Origin: an uncultured Bacteroidota bacterium
GTDB taxonomy: Bacteria; Bacteroidota; Bacteroidia; Bacteroidales; P3
Direction of reading: 5' to 3'
DNA: 13,404 nucleotides
Assembly: GCA_900546465.1 (NCBI GenBank)
Contig: URCX01000038.1
Coordinates: forward strand, 1-13,404
The translations under genes were made by a program, and so were the position numbers. A model generated the notes under the pieces. It was given only the letters and a program-made list of their open reading frames with translations, was not told the DNA's origin and made no database searches. Shown piece by piece: positions 7,931-13,404 of the stretch. Positions within the stretch are counted from its first letter, which is position 1; each line of letters opens with the position of its first letter.

Positions 7931-9430
7931 ATGCCTTCTATCAAAGCCATCAAACAAGACGGGCAGGTATTCACCCCTTCCGAAACGGTGAAGCAGATGT
8001 TGGATATTTGTGCTTATCGTTTGCCGGAGAAAATACTGCGAAAACATATAATGGAAAACAGTTGCGGCGATGGTGCATTTCTTTGCGAAATAGTAAAACG
8101 CTATTGTACGGCATTCTTTCAAACAAGCAAAGATACCGACAGGCTTAAAAATGAATTGGAGACATATATTCACGGCATTGAAATAAACAAAGAAAGCCAT
8201 GCGAACTGCCTGTACAATCTTGGAAAGATTGTCGAAACATTCGGTATTGAAGACGTGCATTGGGATATTCCGAATACAGACGCCCTTGAATGCAACACAT
8301 TCGATGCTTCCATGGATTACCTTGTCGGAAATCCGCCTTACGTAAGAGTTCACAACCTTTCCGAAAGATATGCCGGCGTAAAGAAACTCTCGTTCACCCT
8401 TTCCGGTATGACGGACTTATATCTCGCTTTCTTCGAGAAGTCGTTCCAAATGCTCAAACCCGATGGCAAACTATGCTATATCACTCCGAGTTCGTGGTTA
8501 AACTCATTGGCAGGCGAGAACTTCCGTTCCTATATATTGAAACATCGCAACCTTGCAAGCATAACGGACTTTGAACACTTCCAAGTCTTTGACAAAATAA
8601 ACACCTACTCATTGATTGCCCTCTTTGACCAAAAGCACGCAAGCGAATACTTCGACTATTATCGTTTTGAAGCGGAAACGAAATCAGTAAAAAAGATTGA
8701 AACCATCGGTTTAAGAGATTGCCACATAGAAAACGCATTCTATCTTTCCGACACCCGCTCCCTGCGGAAGCTGAAAGCCATCAAACAAGCCGAAAACAAA
8801 GAAAGATATGCCGTGGTGAAGAACGGTTTCGCCACCTTGGCAGACGGAGTTTTCATCGGCAACATTCCATTTGAGCAATATACAATCGACATCATCAAAG
8901 CCTCCACCGGCAAATGGCAAAAAGCCTTTTATCCCTACGATAAAGCAGGGAAACCACTGCCGAAAGCCGAACTCTTTGCCGAAGAAGCCATAAGCGAATA
9001 CCTGAATGCTCACAAGAGCGAATTGTTGAAAGGCAAGAGCGAGGAGGACAACCCTTCGTGGTATCTCTACGGCAGAACACAGGCTTTGAAAGACGTATTC
9101 TGCGACAAGATAAGCATAAACACAATAATCAAAGACAAGGAAAGCCTCAAAATACACCCCGTCGAGAGAGGTTGCGGCGTATATTCGGGACTGTACATAC
9201 TGACAAAAGTTCCGTACAAGGATATTTGCGACATACTTACCGGCGATGACTTTATACAATACGTCAAAGCCTTAAAGAAATACAAAAGCGGAGGATACTA
9301 CACCTTCAACACCAAAGACTTGGAACAATACCTGAATTATACGATAAACAAAATAAGCAATGAAACAAACCGAAGTTACAATCCCATTGACGAACGAAAG
9401 TTTTATCAATGTAATCTCAAATTCGTTTAG
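7931..9430 (+). CDS. Type II DNA adenine-N6 methyltransferase, TaqI/Eco57I class
   Basis: This 499-residue gamma-class N6-adenine methyltransferase has motif X GQVFTPSETVKQMLD (11-25), SAM motif I MENSCGDGAFL (41-51, with ENSCGDG in place of the common DPACGSG), motif II GIEIN (82-86) and catalytic motif IV NPPYVRV (134-140). The C-terminal ~250 residues are the target-recognition region, with TaqI-like features (SSWLNSLAGENFRSYI, 187-202). It should methylate adenine in a specific site and protect the host from the overlapping endonuclease. There is no nuclease motif at its N-terminus and no specificity subunit nearby, so it is not type I or an obvious type IIG fusion. Sampled base composition resembles the neighbouring core genes (28/60 GC at 8761-8820). 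The last 71 nt encode the endonuclease start in another frame. The recognition site cannot be read from sequence. Confidence 0.92.
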   Translation: MPSIKAIKQDGQVFTPSETVKQMLDICAYRLPEKILRKHIMENSCGDGAFLCEIVKRYCTAFFQTSKDTDRLKNELETYIHGIEINKESHANCLYNLGKIVETFGIEDVHWDIPNTDALECNTFDASMDYLVGNPPYVRVHNLSERYAGVKKLSFTLSGMTDLYLAFFEKSFQMLKPDGKLCYITPSSWLNSLAGENFRSYILKHRNLASITDFEHFQVFDKINTYSLIALFDQKHASEYFDYYRFEAETKSVKKIETIGLRDCHIENAFYLSDTRSLRKLKAIKQAENKERYAVVKNGFATLADGVFIGNIPFEQYTIDIIKASTGKWQKAFYPYDKAGKPLPKAELFAEEAISEYLNAHKSELLKGKSEEDNPSWYLYGRTQALKDVFCDKISINTIIKDKESLKIHPVERGCGVYSGLYILTKVPYKDICDILTGDDFIQYVKALKKYKSGGYYTFNTKDLEQYLNYTINKISNETNRSYNPIDERKFYQCNLKFV

Positions 9431-10100
9431 TGCATTTCTCGAAAAAGGAACTTCAAGAAGTACTGACAAATTAAAACCATTGCATGGTAAAATAGCCGAA
9501 GACATAGCTAATATCATGGGTAAAGAATATAAAGTATTTTCACAAGGCTATGGTGATGACAAAGAGAAAGAAATCAATGGAAGGTATTACGATAAAAAGG
9601 TCGATATAACAATTTCATACAAGAATAAAATTGTTGCAGGTGTAGGTGTGAAATTTGTTCAACAGAATTACGCACAGAACTCTAACAATTATTTTGAGAA
9701 CATGCTTGGAGAAACCGCCAACATAAGAACCAACCAAATTCCATACTTTCAAATATTCATCATATCAGACACTTTACCACACTACAACAACAAAGGGAAG
9801 ATAACTAAGTACGAACAATTCACCCCGCACAATGCAGAAAAATACGTATCTCTCTCAAATGACAATACGGATACTTATTTCCATACACCGAACAAAACAC
9901 TTATGTACGTAATTCACCTACCCTTACCTACATTACAGGAAAACCGACCGAAAAATCGTGATGAATATATCAGATATTACAGCGAAAATGATTTCAACAT
10001 AGAACTTTCCAATGATAATTTTTTATTCGGAAGTACTGTAATACTGAACGATTACGAGACATTTCGAGAAAAATTATACCATACTATCAAATCCCTCTAA
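9360..10100 (+). CDS. Putative type II restriction endonuclease, unclassified
   Basis: This 246-residue protein has no family I can name. Its position, overlapping the methyltransferase by 71 nt on the same strand, makes it the expected cognate endonuclease. A PD-(D/E)xK-like core is visible: helix LHGKIAEDIANIMG (41-54), then strand KKVDITI with D82, and strand VAGVGVKF with K98. The residue two before the lysine is G96, not the usual acidic residue; E119 in the following segment NYFENMLGETANIR (110-123) could supply it. The start ATG at 9360 is the only in-frame one before residue 53. GC is low: 22/60 at 9541-9600, 21/60 at 9841-9900 and 15/60 at 9961-10020, against 33/60 in cdd (7681-7740), a sign of horizontal gain. 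It ends before a convergent hairpin region. Confidence 0.8.
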   Translation: MKQTEVTIPLTNESFINVISNSFSAFLEKGTSRSTDKLKPLHGKIAEDIANIMGKEYKVFSQGYGDDKEKEINGRYYDKKVDITISYKNKIVAGVGVKFVQQNYAQNSNNYFENMLGETANIRTNQIPYFQIFIISDTLPHYNNKGKITKYEQFTPHNAEKYVSLSNDNTDTYFHTPNKTLMYVIHLPLPTLQENRPKNRDEYIRYYSENDFNIELSNDNFLFGSTVILNDYETFREKLYHTIKSL

Positions 10101-10208
10101 TTCTACCCCTTACATCACAATTAAACAAAAAATACGCTTTATCAAATTACCATAAGCAAATAGCTTTATAAGCCGAGAAAAGTCATATTACAGCAAAGCA
10201 GTATATTT

Positions 10209-10240
10209 AAACGCCGTTTGAGTTTTCTCAAACGGCGTTT
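10209..10240. terminator. Perfect 14-bp hairpin, likely bidirectional terminator
   Basis: AAACGCCGTTTGAG (10209-10222) and CTCAAACGGCGTTT (10227-10240) are exact reverse complements around a TTTT loop. It sits between converging genes, so it could stop both the endonuclease transcript and the kdsA transcript. The U-tract is weak: the + side continues GGAAAAATTC, while the minus side runs into TTAAATATAC. The third palindrome unit could compete for the first arm. Confidence 0.65.
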
Positions 10241-10263
10241 GGAAAAATTCTTTCGGCGTTTTA
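10209..10263. repeat. 55-bp triple-palindrome intergenic repeat, copy 2
   Basis: Units of the 11-bp palindrome AAACGSCGTTT start at 10209, 10230 and 10251, the same 21-bp period as at 4398-4452. Unit 1 has C at the centre, units 2 and 3 have G. The third unit again begins TTTCG and is preceded by AAATTC as in copy 1. It lies in the convergent gap between the endonuclease gene and kdsA, 15 nt before the kdsA stop, in the same orientation as copy 1. Confidence 0.8.
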
Positions 10264-10278
10264 ATGCTGAATTTCCTT

Positions 10279-11085
10279 TTATGCCAAAGCTTTTCTTATT
10301 TTCAATAATGTGGAAAGCAGTTTTTCTACCTCGGATAGCGGAAGCATGTTGGCTCCGTCGCTTTTTGCTTTTTGGGGGTCGGGGTGGGTTTCCATGAATA
10401 TGCCGTCGGCACCGACTGCAATGGCTGCTTTTGCGATGGAAGCAATCATTTCCGGCATTCCTCCGCTGATTCCGCTGCTTTGGTTGGGTTGTTGCAAGGA
10501 GTGTGTGATGTCCATGACAACAGGAGTGCCGAATGATTTCATTATGGGAATGGAACGGAAATCCACAATCAAGTCATGATAGCCGAACATGGTGCCTCTG
10601 TCTGTCAGAATAATCTTTTCATTTCCCGAATCTGCCACCTTATCCATTGCAAAACGCATAGCCTCCGGCGAAAGGAACTGTCCTTTTTTTATGTTTACCA
10701 CTTTACCTGTTTTGGCAGCTGCAAGCAATATGTCGGTTTGGCGGCATAGGAAAGCGGGTATTTGGATTATATCGACAAAACAGGCAGCTCTTTCCGCTTC
10801 TTCGGCTGAATGAATGTCCGTAACTACCGGAACATTATATTTTTCCCTTATTTGCCCCAATATTTTCAAAGCTTTTTCGTCTCCTATGCCTGTAAAGGAA
10901 TCCAAACGTGAGCGATTGGCTTTTCGATAGGAGGCTTTGAATATGAATTCCAAGCCTAAGACTTTGGTGATGTCGAGTAATCTTTCCGCTATTTCAAAAG
11001 GCATGATTTCATTCTCGATTACGCAAGGTCCCGCCATGAGGAAAAAACTGTCTGTACGGTCTTTTAATTTTTCGTATAAACTCAT
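10279..11085 (-). CDS. kdsA: 3-deoxy-8-phosphooctulonate (KDO-8-P) synthase
   Basis: This 268-residue enzyme condenses phosphoenolpyruvate with arabinose-5-phosphate to give KDO-8-phosphate for LPS inner core. From the ATG at 11085, motifs are AGPCVIE (18-24), FIFKASYRKANRS, DIIQIPAFLCRQTD, KKGQFLSPEAM, DITHSLQQP and METHPDPQKAKSDG. Cys21 sits where metal-dependent enzymes such as that of Aquifex have a metal-binding Cys and E. coli has Asn26, so this is the metal-dependent class; the His in THSLQ, the Glu in METHP and the Asp in KSDG are the matching ligands. The frame extends to ATG 11124 and ATG 11103, but a TATCTTTG -7 box covers 11120-11113, so those starts would lie upstream of or at the transcript start. 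Confidence 0.96.
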   Translation of the reverse strand: MSLYEKLKDRTDSFFLMAGPCVIENEIMPFEIAERLLDITKVLGLEFIFKASYRKANRSRLDSFTGIGDEKALKILGQIREKYNVPVVTDIHSAEEAERAACFVDIIQIPAFLCRQTDILLAAAKTGKVVNIKKGQFLSPEAMRFAMDKVADSGNEKIILTDRGTMFGYHDLIVDFRSIPIMKSFGTPVVMDITHSLQQPNQSSGISGGMPEMIASIAKAAIAVGADGIFMETHPDPQKAKSDGANMLPLSEVEKLLSTLLKIRKALA

Positions 11086-11112
11086 CTTGTTATCGGATTG
11101 CATTTTATTCTG

Positions 11113-11151
11113 CAAAGATAGCATTTATATCGCATAAAATAGCTACCTTTG
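11113..11151. promoter_or_regulatory. Divergent promoter pair between kdsA and the small RHH-like gene
   Basis: The minus strand carries TATCTTTG (11120 down to 11113), followed by CA, for kdsA. The + strand carries TACCTTTG (11144-11151) for the small protein gene. Both match TAnnTTTG. The 23-nt gap between boxes is almost the same as the 22 nt in the DUF3109-glnS promoter. These boxes argue for the internal starts of both flanking genes (11085 and 11203). No clear -33 box is seen. Confidence 0.6.
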
Positions 11152-11202
11152 GCAACTGAAACGACATTCGTTTCAACACTTGCTGCAGACGGAAACACAT
11201 AT

Positions 11203-11451
11203 ATGGAGGAAAAGAAAATAAAACGTACACAGAGGCTCAATAAGAAAGCTCATCAGATAAATCTTTCGCAAAGAGATGAATTGCTGCTTATGCGATACTG
11301 TGCTGCAAACAAGATAAGCCCGACCCTTGCTCTCAAAAAAATAATTCATTCCTATCTTTCGGAAGCCTTGGCACCTCTGCCGGAAGAAGCAGCCAACCAA
11401 TTGGATTTGTTTTCACCCAAGCAGATGAATATTTTCGACCACAACGCTTGA
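11203..11451 (+). CDS. Small ribbon-helix-helix-like protein with clamp-motif tail
   Basis: This 82-residue basic-to-acidic protein is of no family I can name. Residues 17-52 follow the ribbon-helix-helix plan: a short strand HQINLS, helix QRDELLLMRYCAANK (23-37), a turn ISP, and helix TLALKKIIHSYLSEAL (41-56). The N-terminus is lysine/arginine-rich. The tail holds QLDLF (66-70), which equals the bacterial beta-clamp consensus QL(S/D)LF, and QMNIF (74-78), which fits the looser Q-x-x-hydrophobic-F form. DNA binding and contact with the replication clamp are inferences from these patterns. A TTG at 11149 would extend the frame by 18 residues but lies within the -7 box, so ATG 11203 is chosen. 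It is divergent from kdsA, and its stop is 3 nt from that of the facing DUF3078 gene. Confidence 0.7.
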   Translation: MEEKKIKRTQRLNKKAHQINLSQRDELLLMRYCAANKISPTLALKKIIHSYLSEALAPLPEEAANQLDLFSPKQMNIFDHNA

Positions 11452-11454
11452 GCC

Positions 11455-12333
11455 TTAGAAGTTTATCGGGATACTGAATCCCATTCTCTCTTTATATTGC
11501 AGTGTTGAATTGAAGTCCTTGTCCATTATGGCTTGAAAACTTACGAATGCTGTCAGATACTTGTTTATCTTCATATTCATAAATATCTCTGTGCTTATAT
11601 CTGTATCAAGAAGCGAGGATTTATTGTAGTCATAGTAGAAATCCAATTTGACAATCAGGTTCACATTTCTGAAGACATCTTTCTGAAAAAGGAACTTCGC
11701 ATAAGAGCCGAGGGAGAACAGCGCCCTTTGATCTTCCTCGTCGAAACCGAAAATCTTGTTTCCGACCAATCTGTTATCCTCCACAATGGTCGTTTTCCCC
11801 GTTAAAGCGGACAAAAGCAAGGAAAAACTTTGTCTTTTATACTCAAGTCCGAGCGAAGAGGTGATAACAATGGGAGAGAGGGGAGCTGAAATCAATTTAT
11901 CGTCCTTAAAACCCTCATCGAATTGACTTTTCAGGTTCATCAAACCACTATAATTCCAATTACCATACATCTTATAAGAGTATACGGAGTTAATCTCTAT
12001 CTTATCGTCGCTTTTCTGAAACTTATTCTCCTTATCCGAAAAGCCGTTGCCCGTTTTGTCTTGCCAAATCATGCCGTATGCCAACTCCACGCCCGTATCC
12101 CATTGCACTTTCTTCCTCTTGTAGTTGAAAAAGCCCTTGTAGAAATTGGAAAAGGCAAAAGAACTGAAACCACCCGCCGACCAATTACTCAAAGAAGTCT
12201 GTTCCGCACTCGAAATAATGCTGTTCTTAACCGACCAAAGTCGTAAGCTATCCGCCTCATCGGCATTTGCCCCAAGAGAAAGCCCGAAAGCGAAGAAAAC
12301 AAACACCAATAAAACCTTTCCGCAGTTTTTCAT
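11455..12333 (-). CDS. DUF3078 family outer-membrane protein
   Basis: This 292-residue protein matches DUF3078, a Bacteroidota family predicted to form an outer-membrane beta-barrel and of unknown function. The signal peptide has a hydrophobic core about 8-21 and a likely cleavage site after ANA (22-24). The family motif QTSLSNWSAGG is at 45-55, followed by WDTGVELAYGMIWQD, then a segment reading KSDDKIEINSVYSYKM, and LSALTGKTTIVEDN further on. Alternating strands continue to the C-terminus, which ends in phenylalanine (FSIPINF) as barrel proteins recognised by the BAM machinery do. It starts 1 nt after the stop of the upstream membrane protein gene (TGA-T-ATG), so translation is probably coupled. 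The function of the pair is not known. Confidence 0.88.
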   Translation of the reverse strand: MKNCGKVLLVFVFFAFGLSLGANADEADSLRLWSVKNSIISSAEQTSLSNWSAGGFSSFAFSNFYKGFFNYKRKKVQWDTGVELAYGMIWQDKTGNGFSDKENKFQKSDDKIEINSVYSYKMYGNWNYSGLMNLKSQFDEGFKDDKLISAPLSPIVITSSLGLEYKRQSFSLLLSALTGKTTIVEDNRLVGNKIFGFDEEDQRALFSLGSYAKFLFQKDVFRNVNLIVKLDFYYDYNKSSLLDTDISTEIFMNMKINKYLTAFVSFQAIMDKDFNSTLQYKERMGFSIPINF

Positions 12334-12334
12334 A

Positions 12335-13404
12335 TCAAACCTTCTTTAATCTGTACAAAATATATATTTCACCGCTTATACTCATAAGCGTAAGGATTAT
12401 AAGCAGAGTGGAGAAGGAAAAGCCCATGCCGCTTTTTGCGAATTGACTTTCCACAAGCCCGTTTGCAGTGAACACTCTTGCATTATTCATACCCTTTTCT
12501 TTCAAAATCTTCTTCATTTCCCCCTCTTCCAAAAACACAAGCCTGCTTTCCGTACGCGGATAGTTCAAGGAGAAGCCGCCGATAAGACTGTCTTGCAGGC
12601 GTATGTCGTAATTGCCTGCCTTCTTTGTTGCGTCCTTTATGGCAAGCCCTGTAAGTCTGTTCCTTTTCAACATCTGAGGAATAAAGGAAGAGCTGTCTTC
12701 TTTGCTCATAACCTTTACTATCTCATCATTATCCAAAGCCGTATAGGAAGAAAGGTCGATGAAAGGCTCGCTTCCCAAATTGTAATAAGCCGGAGGCGTT
12801 TTCCGACTTATCGCACACATATTCCAAACAAGCGGAACAAAGAGCGATTGATTGACAATATTGCACCATTGCTCATCAAGAGCCGTGGCAAACAAATAAA
12901 TATCGCCTTTTCCCTGCGGGGAAACAATCAGGAAGTCCTCATCATTTGCAAATTTCATTATGGTTTGAGCTACGCAGCCCGCTCCCTTTCCGAAAGAGTA
13001 GTATTTGCTTACCTCGGGCATTTCCATATTATCCGTAACCGAAGTAAAAACCCCCTCGAACAACTTATTCTCCGTATCAATGGAGGCAACCCTTGCTTCC
13101 TTTCTCACCAAAGCCTCATACTTCGGCAGATGAGCCTCCGGCAAAGCTCTCGAATAAGACTCCAAATCCATATCCTCTGCCGGAATAATGGCAATAGACC
13201 CGCCTTCGGAGACAAATTCCGACAATTCCGAGGACAATCCGGAAGATATTTCCTTCAAACCGTTTAGAATAATCATGCTTTGGTAGGCAAAACGACTGAA
13301 ATCAACATTCTCCGCTCTCATATTGGTCAAAGCAATGTCCGTATCGCTACCAAGAAGCCTGTCAAGATATTTGTTTTCTCCCGCAGCATTTATTACCAAT
13401 ACCC
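12335..13404 (-). CDS. BatA-domain-type membrane protein, C-terminal part only
   Basis: The minus-strand frame is open to the right edge (codons before the TTG at 13399 read Val), so the true start is outside; about 356 residues are visible. They look like the C-terminal half of the large Bacteroidota proteins with an N-terminal BatA domain. A Rossmann-like VLVINAAGENKYL begins the visible part, followed by SMIILNGLKEISSGLSSEL and FVSEGGSIAIIP, the pattern of a periplasmic type 1 glutamine amidotransferase-like or vWA-like domain. A single transmembrane helix near the C-terminus (STLLIILTLMSISGEIYIL) with RLKKV after it suggests a cytoplasmic C-terminal end. In relatives the N-terminus has two more membrane segments. 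No enzymatic residue is recognised. It is followed by the DUF3078 gene in the same transcript. Confidence 0.8.
   Translation of the reverse strand, partial: VLVINAAGENKYLDRLLGSDTDIALTNMRAENVDFSRFAYQSMIILNGLKEISSGLSSELSEFVSEGGSIAIIPAEDMDLESYSRALPEAHLPKYEALVRKEARVASIDTENKLFEGVFTSVTDNMEMPEVSKYYSFGKGAGCVAQTIMKFANDEDFLIVSPQGKGDIYLFATALDEQWCNIVNQSLFVPLVWNMCAISRKTPPAYYNLGSEPFIDLSSYTALDNDEIVKVMSKEDSSSFIPQMLKRNRLTGLAIKDATKKAGNYDIRLQDSLIGGFSLNYPRTESRLVFLEEGEMKKILKEKGMNNARVFTANGLVESQFAKSGMGFSFSTLLIILTLMSISGEIYILYRLKKV

Noticed and set aside
7586..8353. Minus-strand frame of 255 codons across cdd and the methyltransferase gene
   Set aside because: It crosses two well-identified genes on the other strand and has no family signal.
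7931..10100. Type I or phage-exclusion (BREX/DISARM-like) system
   Set aside because: There is only one methyltransferase and one small nuclease; no specificity subunit, helicase, ATPase or PglZ-like gene is adjacent.
10101..10208. Possible small gene or RNA between the endonuclease and the repeat
   Set aside because: AT-rich, with no convincing frame or extended stem before the hairpin at 10209; I see nothing supportable.
4398..10263. The two 55-bp repeats as ends of a mobile element or attachment sites
   Set aside because: The segment between them contains core genes (glnS, cdd), no integrase or transposase, and the copies are only 80% identical, so a shared regulatory or terminator role is more likely.
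11149..11202. Upstream extension of the small RHH-like protein from a TTG codon
   Set aside because: The TTG lies within a TAnnTTTG promoter box, and an ATG at 11203 precedes the conserved-looking part.
12443..13267. Open + strand frame of 274 codons opposite the BatA-type gene
   Set aside because: It has no recognisable motif, and the minus-strand frame has coherent domain and membrane features and runs to the window edge. It is a shadow frame.

Overview
The window is a typical stretch of a Bacteroidota chromosome, most likely order Bacteroidales. Supporting signs are the DUF3078 and DUF3109 families, a BatA-domain-type membrane protein, TAnnTTTG promoter boxes (the Bacteroidetes -7 element), few strong Shine-Dalgarno sites, moderate GC and dense coding. 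I see no tRNA, rRNA, CRISPR array, transposase or phage gene. The species cannot be named from the sequence.

Left block, + strand (2-4368): the 3' part of a GT4 glycosyltransferase, a heptose-7-phosphate kinase (hddA) and a nucleotidyltransferase (hddC-like) overlap one another by 17 and 22 nt. They look like the GDP-D-glycero-alpha-D-manno-heptose branch of surface glycan synthesis. A FlK-like hotdog thioesterase and a THUMP-domain 23S rRNA methyltransferase (RlmL type) follow with short gaps and are probably read through. This run meets a minus-strand DUF3109 cysteine-rich protein head-on.

Middle block (5043-10100): a divergent promoter separates DUF3109 from a + strand run: glnS, a small outer-membrane beta-barrel protein, cytidine deaminase (cdd), then a type II restriction-modification pair. 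The pair is a TaqI/Eco57I-class adenine methyltransferase whose 3' end overlaps an unclassified PD-(D/E)xK-like endonuclease by 71 nt. The endonuclease is visibly richer in AT than its neighbours.

Right block (10279-13404): kdsA (metal-dependent KDO-8-phosphate synthase) runs leftwards from a second divergent promoter. That promoter also drives a small ribbon-helix-helix-like protein whose tail carries two candidate beta-clamp-binding pentapeptides. This gene meets a minus-strand DUF3078 outer-membrane protein with only 3 nt between stop codons. The DUF3078 gene is coupled (1 nt gap) to the C-terminal part of a BatA-domain-type membrane protein that runs off the right edge.

The most unusual non-coding signal is a 55-bp element present twice (4398-4452 and 10209-10263, 44/55 identical). 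Each copy sits in a convergent intergenic gap and is built of three units of the 11-bp palindrome AAACGSCGTTT at an exact 21-bp period. The 10209 copy contains a perfect 14-bp hairpin. The other candidate worth following is the small protein with tandem clamp motifs. Most of the rest is conserved core genome: cell-envelope sugars, translation, nucleotide salvage and RNA modification.
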